From Bradyrhizobium sp. SSBR45G (GTDB lineage: Bacteria > Pseudomonadota > Alphaproteobacteria > Rhizobiales > Xanthobacteraceae), in NCBI RefSeq assembly GCF_030159255.1, contig NZ_BSCT01000003.1, positions 1 through 64,000 of the forward strand: a stretch of 64,000 bases of DNA, read 5' to 3'. Below, piece after piece: positions 26,390 through 34,221 of the stretch (within the stretch, counting starts at the first letter, position 1; each line of letters opens with the position of its first letter). The notes under the pieces were generated by a model. That model worked only from the letters and a program-made list of their open reading frames with translations. It had not been told where the DNA came from and did not search any database. The translations under genes were made by a program, and so were the position numbers.

Positions 26390-26726
26390 GGGTCGATCCT
26401 CCTCGAATGTGTCGAAAGAGGCGGCGCGATACCATCGGCGGGTTGTCACCGTGATGACAGATTGATTGATGTTCTGTGCCTGAGATGTCCTTCAGGCTCG
26501 TGCAATCGGCGATTGCCCCTTGCTGTCCGGATCGCTCAGCTCCGGTGCGCGCGATCATCGAGACAGCGGGCGGTGCCATATCGATGGTTGCGCCTCCGCG
26601 CGACCACCGACGCTTGGAAGGTGGAGCAAAGGAGGGATCAACGCCGCGGTGCCCTGAACGCACATGCGCGGCGTCAAGCGTGCAATCGTCGCACGGTGCG
26701 CAAGCTCAGGTGTCCAGTGTGCATCG
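26390..26726. other. intergenic region holding the promoter of the lectin-endonuclease gene
   Basis: No gene is supported. The side near 26389 carries the ribosome binding site and the PHO-box-like motif at 26448-26459. The rest, up to the end of the SseB-like gene, has only short frames in both strands without recognisable products. Confidence 0.5.
26448..26459 (-). promoter_or_regulatory. TGTCATCACGGT motif (PHO-box-like) before the lectin-endonuclease gene
   Basis: On the minus strand the sequence reads CTGTCAT-CACG-GTGACAA: a perfect PHO heptamer followed in phase by a 4/7 match. It lies about 59 bp before the start. The central 12 bases are identical to those before the PHP-domain gene. 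Confidence 0.4.
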
Positions 26727-27167
26727 TCACCGGCTATCGTGCCGAGCCGCGTCCGCGGTCTGCAGCTTTTCGAAGATCGCCCCGTTCATCAGCAGCGCGA
26801 TTTCGCTGGCGGGCATCGGCTTCTGGCATTCGGATAGCGGGTTGAACCAGAAGTTCGCGTTCGGCAGCATCGCAAACAGATTGCGGGCGGGGGCGCCGAG
26901 GCAGGCTTCCGGCTCCTTCACGTAGTCGGAGATGCGCTTCCTGGAGGTGAATGCCGGCAGCCAGGTCAGGCCCTGGAATTCGACCGTCGCGACGTTGACC
27001 CGCTCCTGGCGCGCAAGCGAGCGGCGCTCCCCGGGCTCGATCGGAGCCTCCGGTGTCAGGACATAGATCTCGGCCTCGAGCAGCGCGCGGTAGAACCGCG
27101 GGATGATCGCGGGATCTCGGCCGGCCGCCTGCATCAGCGCTTCGAGACTGTTCTCCGGTTCGAACAT
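26727..27167 (-). CDS. SseB-like N-terminal domain protein
   Basis: A 146-residue cytoplasmic protein resembling the N-terminal domain of SseB (PF07179, enhanced serine sensitivity protein). Family-type segments are FYRALLEAEIYVLTP, LPAFTSRKRI and LLMNPG-like FAMLPNANFWFNPLS. The biochemical role of the family is unclear. It lies 41 bp downstream of the sigma-54 activator on the same strand and may be co-transcribed with it. Confidence 0.7.
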   Translation of the reverse strand: MFEPENSLEALMQAAGRDPAIIPRFYRALLEAEIYVLTPEAPIEPGERRSLARQERVNVATVEFQGLTWLPAFTSRKRISDYVKEPEACLGAPARNLFAMLPNANFWFNPLSECQKPMPASEIALLMNGAIFEKLQTADAARHDSR

Positions 27168-27208
27168 CGTGGCCTCCCTTGCATGAGTGAATCCTCGCGG
27201 CGCCGGCG

Positions 27209-29089
27209 TTAGGCCGGCTTGCCGCGAAGTGCGCGATAGACGGTGTTGCGCGAGATGCCGAGCCGCCGTGCGGTCCTGCTGATGTTGTTGCCGGTTTCCG
27301 CAAAGGTGTTGAGCACGAGGGCGCGCTGGATCTCGTGCAGGTCGGCCGGTCCGCCGTCTTCCATCGTGACTTTCGCTGCCATGCGCTCAGGGCTGACGAG
27401 CCCGATGACGGCGTCGACGGCGGCGGCGCCGATCACGGGGCCGGTCTCGCTGAGCGAGAGCCGCGCCAGAACATTGCGGAGCTCGCGGATGTTGCCGTCC
27501 CAACTCCGTTGCGCCAGCCGCTGAATGGCAGAATCGGACAGCGCGATCAACGGATCGATCTTCTGCATCAGATGGCGCGCGATGTCGGCGAAATCGCTGC
27601 GCTCGCGCAGCGGCAGCAGCGTCACCTCGAGCGTGTTGAGGCGAAACAGCAGGTCGGACCGGAAGCGGCCCTTGGCGATGGAAGCGTCGAGATCGGCATT
27701 GGTGGCCGACACCAGCAGCACGTCGACCTCGCGCTTGCTGCCGCCGACCGGCCGCACCGTCCAGTCGTCAAGGAAGCGCAGCAACACCGCCTGCAACGTC
27801 ACCGGCATGTCGCCGATCTCGTCGAGAAACAGCGTGCCGCCATCGGCCTCCTTGAACAGGCCGGCCGAACCGCCCTTCCTGGCGCCGGTGAAGGCGCCTT
27901 CGGTGTAGCCGAACAGCTCGGCCTCGATCAGGCTGTCGGGAAGCGCTGCGCAATTGACCGCGACGAACGATCCGGTGCGCCGGCTCGCCGCATGCGCATG
28001 CCGCGCCATCTGCTCCTTGCCGGTGCCGGTCTCGCCGCGAATGAGGATCGGCATTTTTCGCGCAGCGGCGACGGCGACGTGCTGAACGATCGCGGCGATC
28101 CGCGGATCGGCGGAGACGAACGGCGCCGTCGTGTCCTTCGCTGGCGGCGGCCGCGGCGTCAGCACACGATGCGTCATCGGGAACTGCCTGGTGTTCTCGA
28201 TCGTCGCGACGAACTGGCTGCCGACGTCGTCCTCGAGCCGTTGGCGCTCGTGGCGCCGGCCCTCGTCGACGAAGTCGCTGAAGCGCGCGCGGAACACGTC
28301 GCCGAAGCGGCGGCCCGCCGAGGCCGGCAAACCGTGCAGCAGCACGCGCGCGGCACGGTTGGCGGCGAGGATCTGGCCGTCTCTGTCGACCGCCAGCAGG
28401 CCGGCGCTGAGCGTGTGCAGATATTCGCCGCGATTGTGGAAGGCGATCAGGATATGGCCACGATGCTGCTCGCGGAACAGCCCGTTCTCGATCTGCGTCG
28501 CCGCCATCGCCACCAGCGCCTGGGTGTGCGCCTGGCGCGACATGCAGTCGGAGGACGCATCGAGGATGCCGGCGACCTCGCCGTCGGGTGCGAAGATCGG
28601 CGCCGCCACGCAGGTCAGATTGTTGTAGCGGGCGAAGAAGTGCTCGCGCCCATGTACGACGATCGGCCGTTTCAGATAGGCTGCCGTGCCGAGGCCGTTG
28701 GTGCCGCAGATGCTCTCGGTCCAGATCGATCCGGCGCGGATGCAGGCCGCATCCGACGCGTCGCTGAAGCTGGAATCGGAGATGATGTCGAGCAGCAGGC
28801 CTTCCGCGGTCGCAAACGCGATCATGAAATTGGAGCCGGCGATCTGCTGATGCAGCGTGTGCATCTCGGCCAGCGCGAGCCCGCGCACCAGCGAGCAGCG
28901 CTGCTGCTCCTGCCGCAGCACGGCTGCGTCGACGAACTCAGGCGAGGGCGGACGCAGCGCATCGAGTCCGAGCGTGATGCAGCGCATCCAGCTGTCGTAG
29001 ATGTCGGCCGACAACTGATCGGCCGGTAGATGCCCCTGATCGTCGAGCTTCATCCACGCGCCATCGAGACGCCGGCTGGCTGGCAGCAT
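27209..29089 (-). CDS. sigma-54-dependent activator, AcoR/MimR-like
   Basis: Enhancer-binding transcriptional activator of about 626 residues. A GAF-type sensor lies in the N-terminal half (about 60-200) and a PAS-like segment near 230-290. The AAA+ domain has Walker A GETGTGKE near 350 and the sigma-54 contact loop GAFTGA near 395, and a Fis-type helix-turn-helix ends the protein (TARRLGISRNTVYRAL). The start at 29089 has GGGAGG upstream. It is divergent from the dehydrogenase-monooxygenase operon, whose promoter has -24/-12 boxes, so it very likely activates that operon in response to a small inducer bound by the GAF domain. Confidence 0.9.
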   Translation of the reverse strand: MLPASRRLDGAWMKLDDQGHLPADQLSADIYDSWMRCITLGLDALRPPSPEFVDAAVLRQEQQRCSLVRGLALAEMHTLHQQIAGSNFMIAFATAEGLLLDIISDSSFSDASDAACIRAGSIWTESICGTNGLGTAAYLKRPIVVHGREHFFARYNNLTCVAAPIFAPDGEVAGILDASSDCMSRQAHTQALVAMAATQIENGLFREQHRGHILIAFHNRGEYLHTLSAGLLAVDRDGQILAANRAARVLLHGLPASAGRRFGDVFRARFSDFVDEGRRHERQRLEDDVGSQFVATIENTRQFPMTHRVLTPRPPPAKDTTAPFVSADPRIAAIVQHVAVAAARKMPILIRGETGTGKEQMARHAHAASRRTGSFVAVNCAALPDSLIEAELFGYTEGAFTGARKGGSAGLFKEADGGTLFLDEIGDMPVTLQAVLLRFLDDWTVRPVGGSKREVDVLLVSATNADLDASIAKGRFRSDLLFRLNTLEVTLLPLRERSDFADIARHLMQKIDPLIALSDSAIQRLAQRSWDGNIRELRNVLARLSLSETGPVIGAAAVDAVIGLVSPERMAAKVTMEDGGPADLHEIQRALVLNTFAETGNNISRTARRLGISRNTVYRALRGKPA

Positions 29090-29238
29090 CGTCCATCCTC
29101 CCGCTCTGAGGGCTTGGCGTCGTCCCCGTCGCCGCAGCTGTGTGTTGTTACTTATGTCGCTGCTGCGCGGATCATAGAGCAATCGCGCGGGAATCCAAAT
29201 TGCCTCGGCAGAGCCGAGCATCGCGTCGCGCCTTCGAA

Positions 29239-29261
29239 AACTGTTCCGTCTCGGAACAGTT
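29239..29261. promoter_or_regulatory. perfect inverted repeat, likely upstream activator site
   Basis: AACTGTTCCG-TCT-CGGAACAGTT is a perfect 10-bp inverted repeat with a 3-base centre. It ends 85 bp before the -24 box, a usual place for the binding site of a sigma-54 activator. The adjacent AcoR/MimR-like regulator is the obvious candidate to bind it. Confidence 0.75.
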
Positions 29262-29345
29262 GCGCCGTCGGCATTGATCCGCGGCGGACCGAACAGCAGT
29301 TTTCGCGCATGCGATAACCCGCGGAATTACAGCTTGTTAGCTCGC

Positions 29346-29361
29346 TGGCATAGCTCTTGCT
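29346..29361 (+). promoter_or_regulatory. sigma-54 (-24/-12) promoter of the monooxygenase operon
   Basis: TGGCATAGCTCTTGCT matches the RpoN consensus TGGCAC-R-N4-TTGCW at 15 of 16 positions with exact GG-to-GC spacing. It lies 65 bp before the alcohol dehydrogenase start. Confidence 0.88.
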
Positions 29362-29425
29362 CAACCATGGTCAACGACGGCTGCGTCATGTTGACGTCGA
29401 AACAAAAAATATCCGGGGGAGTGAA

Positions 29426-30469
29426 ATGAAGGCCGCGGTTCTCCATGCATTCGATGAACAGCTGACGGCGAAGGAGTTCGTCCGCTACGAGGAGGTCCCC
29501 GATCCCAGGATCTCGCGCCCGATGGATGTCATCGTGCGGATCGGCGGCGCCGGCGTCTGCCGCACCGACCTGCACATCGTCGAAGGCATCTGGCGCACCA
29601 AGGTCGACGTCAAGCTTCCCTACATCATGGGTCATGAGAACGCGGGCTGGGTCGAGGCCGTCGGCCCAGGCGTCGAAGGCGTCAAGGTCGGCGACAGCGT
29701 CATCTGTCACCCGCTGGTGACCAGCGGTCACTGTCTGGCGTGCCGGCGCGGCAACGACATGCATGCGCTCGACAGCTCCTTCCCCGGCATCAATGCCAAT
29801 GGCGGCTACGCGCAATATCTGCTGACGGGGCAGCGCTCGCTGATCAAGCTGCCGAAGTCGCTGGCGCCGAAGGACGTCGCGCCCTACACGGATGCCGGCC
29901 TGACGGCGTATCGTGCGGCCAAGAAGGCGTCGCGCCATCTGCTGCCGGGCGAATACGCCGTGGTGATCGGTGCCGGCGGCCTTGGCCATATCGGCATCCA
30001 GGTTCTGGCGGCGCTGTGTGCGGCGGAGATCATCGTCGTTGACCGCTCCGAGAAGTCGCTCGAACTGGCGAAGACATGCGGGGCGCATCACCTGGTGAAG
30101 GCAGGTGACAGCGACGTCGAAGCCGTGCTGGCGCTGACCGGCGGCCGCGGCGCTGAAGCCGTCATCGACTTCGTCGGCGAGGGCGATGCCATCGCCAAGG
30201 GGCTGGCGATGACCGCGAACGGCGGCTCCTATTACATCGTCGGCTATGGCGGCAAGATCGACCTGCCGACCATCGACATGATCACGACCGAGAAGACCAT
30301 CGTCGGCAACCTCGTCGGTACGTATGCCGAACTGGTCGAGCTGATGGCGCTGGCCGACCGCGGCCTGGTGAACCTTCACACCAGGGAATACCGGCTCAGC
30401 GAGGCCAATGATGCGCTGCATGATCTGCACCATGGGCGCATCCATGGACGCGCGGTGCTGATCCCGTAG
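29426..30469 (+). CDS. zinc-type alcohol dehydrogenase, NAD(P)-dependent
   Basis: Medium-chain dehydrogenase of 347 residues. Catalytic-zinc ligands are visible in GVCRTDLH near residue 40 and GHENAGWVEAVG near 70, and the nucleotide-binding motif is GAGGLGHIG near 180. The structural zinc lobe is degenerate: the usual four-cysteine pattern reads SGHCLACRRGNDMHA, with two of four cysteines left. It likely oxidises the alcohol made by the adjacent monooxygenase (for example 2-propanol) or a further intermediate. It is the first gene after the sigma-54 promoter; GGGGGAG precedes the ATG. Confidence 0.88.
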   Translation: MKAAVLHAFDEQLTAKEFVRYEEVPDPRISRPMDVIVRIGGAGVCRTDLHIVEGIWRTKVDVKLPYIMGHENAGWVEAVGPGVEGVKVGDSVICHPLVTSGHCLACRRGNDMHALDSSFPGINANGGYAQYLLTGQRSLIKLPKSLAPKDVAPYTDAGLTAYRAAKKASRHLLPGEYAVVIGAGGLGHIGIQVLAALCAAEIIVVDRSEKSLELAKTCGAHHLVKAGDSDVEAVLALTGGRGAEAVIDFVGEGDAIAKGLAMTANGGSYYIVGYGGKIDLPTIDMITTEKTIVGNLVGTYAELVELMALADRGLVNLHTREYRLSEANDALHDLHHGRIHGRAVLIP

Positions 30470-30519
30470 CGCGTGCGCCGCCAGTGCTCGGTGTCCATCC
30501 CAATCATCGAACGAAAGTG

Positions 30520-30897
30520 ATGCGGGTGACGAAGTCCAGCGACAATGGACCACAGATCACGGCCGAGGAAGCTGCCCAGCTGCAGCTCGCCCGCGACCGC
30601 ATGATCGCCCGGCACAAGCTGATCGAGGGCATCATTCGCAACAACGAGATGCAGCTCAGGAACGAGAGCGCGCGCGGCGGCGCCGAGATCGAGCTGGAAT
30701 GCGCGCGGCGCGACCTCTCACGCTCGGAAGGCGGAGGCGCAGCGCGGGACGAATTCCACAGGGTGACGGAGCGCCTGAGCCAGCTTTGCGACGAGCACGC
30801 GCGCCTCGTCGCCGAGCGCGAATGGCTCAATCACGCTTTGTTGGAATTCGACAGCACACCCACCGAGGACGATCACAAACGGACGGGACATGCATGA
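30520..30897 (+). CDS. small charged coiled-coil protein, unknown function
   Basis: About 125 residues, rich in Glu, Arg and Ala, with heptad-like spacing over most of its length (AAQLQLARDRMIARHKLIEG onward), so likely a helical coiled coil. No signal peptide or membrane span. I do not recognise the family. ATG 30520 is chosen; an in-frame ATG lies 12 codons earlier. It overlaps the next gene by 4 bp, and its place in the sigma-54 operon implies a role with the monooxygenase, perhaps assembly or regulation. Confidence 0.6.
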   Translation: MRVTKSSDNGPQITAEEAAQLQLARDRMIARHKLIEGIIRNNEMQLRNESARGGAEIELECARRDLSRSEGGGAARDEFHRVTERLSQLCDEHARLVAEREWLNHALLEFDSTPTEDDHKRTGHA

Positions 30898-31196
30898 TGA
30901 GCAAGGTCGACATGAGCAGGCTCAATTTCAAAAAGCCCGGCGGGCCTGTCTCGGCGGTGCCGCCGGCGCGCAGTGAAACACAGCCGTCGCCAGCGGAGCC
31001 GACAGAGGAGGACCGCTCGAAGGACGCGTTCTTCGCGCAGGTCGGCGAACTCGCCGAGGCGATGATCGCGCAGCACGGCAGTGAGTTTGCCATCGGCACC
31101 TTGGTGCTGGCGGCGAAGTTCGTCGCGGAGGGCCGGCCTCTGGTCAGCCGCGGCGCCGAAGCAGGCGAGGCGGCGAGCGCCGCCAAGCCGGTCTGA
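30894..31196 (+). CDS. small protein of unknown function
   Basis: A 100-residue soluble protein. The first 45 residues are Pro/Ser/Glu-rich and probably flexible; the rest is helical (DAFFAQVGELAEAMIAQHG, GTLVLAAKFVAEG). The family is not recognised. It starts with ATGATG overlapping the preceding stop. It lies 169 bp before the hydroxylase gene in the same orientation. Confidence 0.6.
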   Translation: MMSKVDMSRLNFKKPGGPVSAVPPARSETQPSPAEPTEEDRSKDAFFAQVGELAEAMIAQHGSEFAIGTLVLAAKFVAEGRPLVSRGAEAGEAASAAKPV

Positions 31197-31217
31197 AATG
31201 CCAATTCATTGCGGGAG

Positions 31218-31244
31218 TCAAAGTCAATTTTCGGACCTCAAAGT
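31218..31244 (+). promoter_or_regulatory. direct repeat TCAAAGT x2 upstream of the hydroxylase gene
   Basis: TCAAAGT occurs at 31218-31224 and 31238-31244, 20 bp apart (two helical turns), in the only sizeable gap inside the operon. It could be a regulator site for a second start of transcription. No clear -24/-12 or -35/-10 element accompanies it. Confidence 0.3.
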
Positions 31245-31365
31245 TGATGGGCAGACGTGAATTTGCAGGAGACTTCGCGGGAGCCGCCATCTGCCGGAAG
31301 CTCCTTCGATCGAACGATCAAGGCCTGAATCCAAGAAGCTGATGCAACGTTCAAAGGAGAAGGAA

Positions 31366-33036
31366 ATGTCTGCAAGTCTGACGCTCAATAAGATTACCGC
31401 CCAGAAGGGCATCACGATTGCCGAGGCAGCCAATCGCGTCGCGGACCTCGGCTGGACGCCGAGCTATGTCCAGGAGGCGATGACGTTCCCCACCGACTAC
31501 AAGATTTCGAAGACTCCCCGCGACCCGATGAAGCAGGTCCTGCGCTCGTACTTCCCGATGCAGGAGGAGAAGGACAACCGCGTCTACGGCGCGCTCGACG
31601 CGGCGCTGCGTGGCGACATGTTCCGCAATGTCGAGCCGCGCTGGGTCGAGTGGATGAAGCTGTTCCTGGCGATCATCCCGTTCCCGGAGATCTCCGCGGC
31701 GCGGTCGATGGCGATGGTCGGCCGGCTGGCGCCGGGCGAGGAGCTGCGTACCGGCTTCACGATGCAGATGGTCGACGAGTTCCGGCACTCGACGATCCAG
31801 ATGAATCTCAAGAAGTGGTACATGGAGAACTACATCGATCCGGCCGGGTTCGACATCACCGAGGCCGCGTTCGGCAAGTGCTACGCCACTACGATCGGGC
31901 GCCAGTTCGCCGAGGGGTTCCTGACGGGCGACGCGATCACCGCAGCCAACGTCTACCTGACGGTGGTCGCGGAGACTGCCTTCACGAACACCCTGTTCGT
32001 GGCGATGCCGTCAGAAGCCGCCCGCAACGGCGATTATGCGCTGCCAACCGTGTTCCTCTCGGTGCAGTCGGATGAATCGCGCCACATCGGCAACGGCCAT
32101 TCGATGCTGATGGCGATGATCAACGATCCGTCGAACCACCAGCTGCTCGAGCGCGACCTGAAATACGCGTTCTGGCAGAACCACGCGATCGTCGACGCCG
32201 CGATCGGCACCTTCATCGAGTACGGCACCACGAACCGCGACAAGAACAAGGAGTCCTATGCGGAGCTCTGGCACCGCTGGATCTATGAAGACTATTATCG
32301 CACCTACATGCTGCCGCTGGAGAAATACGGCATCAAGATCCACCACGACGACGTCGCCGCCGCCTGGGACCGGATCGTCAAGAAGAACTACGTCCACAAG
32401 ACCGCGCAATTCTTCGCGGTCGGCTGGTCGGCGAACTTCTGGCGCATCGAGGCCCAGACCGAGAAGGATTTCGAGTGGTTCGAGCACAAATATCCTGGCT
32501 GGTACGCCGAGTTCGGCGACTTCTGGAAGTGGTATGCAAAGCTGAGCGTGCCGGGCGAGACCAACATTCTCTTCAACAGCGACGTGGGCTACGTCTACCC
32601 GCACCGCTGCTGGAGCTGCATGGTGCCGTGCCTGATTCGCGAGGACTTCGTGTGCGACGAGGTCGACGGCAAGATGTACACCTATTGCTCGGAAGGCTGC
32701 CGCTGGACCCACAAGGTGGCGTTTGCCGCCGAGTATGAAGGCCGCGCCACGCCGGCGATGGGCCGCTTCAGCGGTCGCCGTGAATGGGAAGACTGCTATC
32801 ACGGCTGGGACATCGCCGACGCCATCAAGGATCTCGGCTTCGTCCGTCCGGACGGCAAGACCCTGACGGCCCAGCCGCATCTGCGGTTCGACGCCAAGGA
32901 CATGTGGACGCTCGATCACGTGCGCGGCCACCAGCTCGGCAGTCCGTTGCGCGGCTTCCGCGCGCTCTCGCCGATCGAGCGCGAGGTTGCGGTCGCCGAC
33001 TATCGCAAGGGCTTCACCATCAATCCTTGCCACTGA
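31366..33036 (+). CDS. mimA: soluble di-iron monooxygenase hydroxylase alpha subunit (MimA/PrmA type)
   Basis: Catalytic subunit, 556 residues, of a soluble di-iron monooxygenase. All six iron ligands are visible: Glu90, Glu138-x-x-His141 (DEFRH), Glu203 and Glu237-x-x-His240 (DESRH). Long segments match from memory the propane 2-monooxygenase alpha subunit PrmA and mycobacterial MimA (SYFPMQEEKDNRVYGA, QMNLKKWYMENYIDPAGFD, EWFEHKYPGWY). A C-terminal cysteine-rich patch (CWSCMVPC...CSEGC) is also kept. The enzyme oxidises small alkanes, ketones or phenols with O2 and NADH. The ATG follows AAAGGAGAAGGAA. The native substrate is not settled by sequence. Confidence 0.95.
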   Translation: MSASLTLNKITAQKGITIAEAANRVADLGWTPSYVQEAMTFPTDYKISKTPRDPMKQVLRSYFPMQEEKDNRVYGALDAALRGDMFRNVEPRWVEWMKLFLAIIPFPEISAARSMAMVGRLAPGEELRTGFTMQMVDEFRHSTIQMNLKKWYMENYIDPAGFDITEAAFGKCYATTIGRQFAEGFLTGDAITAANVYLTVVAETAFTNTLFVAMPSEAARNGDYALPTVFLSVQSDESRHIGNGHSMLMAMINDPSNHQLLERDLKYAFWQNHAIVDAAIGTFIEYGTTNRDKNKESYAELWHRWIYEDYYRTYMLPLEKYGIKIHHDDVAAAWDRIVKKNYVHKTAQFFAVGWSANFWRIEAQTEKDFEWFEHKYPGWYAEFGDFWKWYAKLSVPGETNILFNSDVGYVYPHRCWSCMVPCLIREDFVCDEVDGKMYTYCSEGCRWTHKVAFAAEYEGRATPAMGRFSGRREWEDCYHGWDIADAIKDLGFVRPDGKTLTAQPHLRFDAKDMWTLDHVRGHQLGSPLRGFRALSPIEREVAVADYRKGFTINPCH

Positions 33037-33108
33037 CGATGCGAGAGCAGGGGGCCGGTTGGCCGGCTCCCTGCGATCTTAGGCTTGGGCGTGTCGGGGA
33101 GATTGTCG

Positions 33109-34173
33109 ATGTCGGTTGTTACGAAGGCTGCCGTGACGGACGTGCAGGTTCACAAGGTTCGGTTCGAGCCTGTCGGAATCGAGATGGAGGTCGAGGAAGG
33201 CGAGACCGTGCTCGATGCGGCGTTTCGTCAGGGCATCTCGCTGATGCATGGCTGCAAGGAAGGCCAATGCGGAAGCTGCAAGTCGAAGCTCGTCGACGGC
33301 GATATCGAGCTCTTGAAATACTCGACGTTCGCCCTGCCGGACTATGAGAGCGAGAACGGCCACGTCCTGCTGTGTCGGACCCACGCCTATAGCGATGTCA
33401 GCTTCGAGCTGCTCAATTACGACGAGGATCTGCTCAGGCGATCGATCGCGGTCAAGACGTTTCGCGGCCGCGTCGCCGCCATCACGGCGCTGACGGCGGA
33501 CATCCGTCGGCTGGAGATCGAGATCGACAAGCCGATAAAGTTCTGGGCTGGCCAGTATGTCGACCTGACGATCGACGACGGCCGCATCACCCGGGCCTTC
33601 TCGATGGCCAATGCGCCTGGCGAGGGAACGCGGCTCTGCTTCATCATCAAGACATATCCGAATGGCGCCTTCTCCTCGCGGCTCGACGGCGGCCTTGGCG
33701 CCGGTGATCTGGTCATGGTGAAGGGGCCCTACGGCACCTGCTTCCGGCGCGAGGAGCGGCCCGGCCCGATGCTGCTGATCGGCGGCGGGTCGGGGATGTC
33801 GCCGCTGTGGTCGATCCTGGCCGATCATATCGCGAGCGGCGAACAGCGGCCGATCCGCTTCTTCTATGGCGCCCGGACGCGTGCCGATCTGTTCTATCTC
33901 GACGAACTGGCGGCGATCAGCGCGCAGCTTGCGGATTTCAAATTCGTTCCCGCGCTGTCGCATGCCACGGCTGACGACCATTGGGACGGCGAGACTGGCT
34001 TCGTGCACGAGGTGGTCGCGCGGCACCTGCGGCAGGAGAATTGGCCGGGGGCGATCGACGCCTATGCCTGTGGTCCGACGCCGATGATCGACGCGGTGCT
34101 GCCGATCCTGCAGGTCAACGGCGTCGAGCCTGATCACATCTATTTCGACAAGTTTACGCCGGCGGTGCGATGA
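33109..34173 (+). CDS. mimB: monooxygenase reductase (2Fe-2S, FAD, NADH)
   Basis: Electron-transfer reductase of 354 residues. The N-terminal ferredoxin domain has the plant-type 2Fe-2S ligands CKEGQCGSC near residues 48-56 and a later Cys in HVLLCRTHA. The FAD domain contains RAFSMANAPGE near 165 and the NAD domain GGGSGMSPLWSI near 225. It passes electrons from NADH to the hydroxylase. ATG 33109 is preferred to one eight codons earlier. It lies between the alpha and beta subunit genes, the usual order for this group. Confidence 0.93.
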   Translation: MSVVTKAAVTDVQVHKVRFEPVGIEMEVEEGETVLDAAFRQGISLMHGCKEGQCGSCKSKLVDGDIELLKYSTFALPDYESENGHVLLCRTHAYSDVSFELLNYDEDLLRRSIAVKTFRGRVAAITALTADIRRLEIEIDKPIKFWAGQYVDLTIDDGRITRAFSMANAPGEGTRLCFIIKTYPNGAFSSRLDGGLGAGDLVMVKGPYGTCFRREERPGPMLLIGGGSGMSPLWSILADHIASGEQRPIRFFYGARTRADLFYLDELAAISAQLADFKFVPALSHATADDHWDGETGFVHEVVARHLRQENWPGAIDAYACGPTPMIDAVLPILQVNGVEPDHIYFDKFTPAVR

Positions 34174-34221
34174 CGGCGTTCGGACATCGTCGCAACACAA
34201 CAGCAAAAGAGGGAGGACGTC

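Noticed and set aside
31246..31268. -24/-12-like sequence TGGGCAGACGTGAATTTGCA before mimA
   Set aside because: The GG and GC elements are not separated by the required 10 bases, so it does not meet the sigma-54 pattern.
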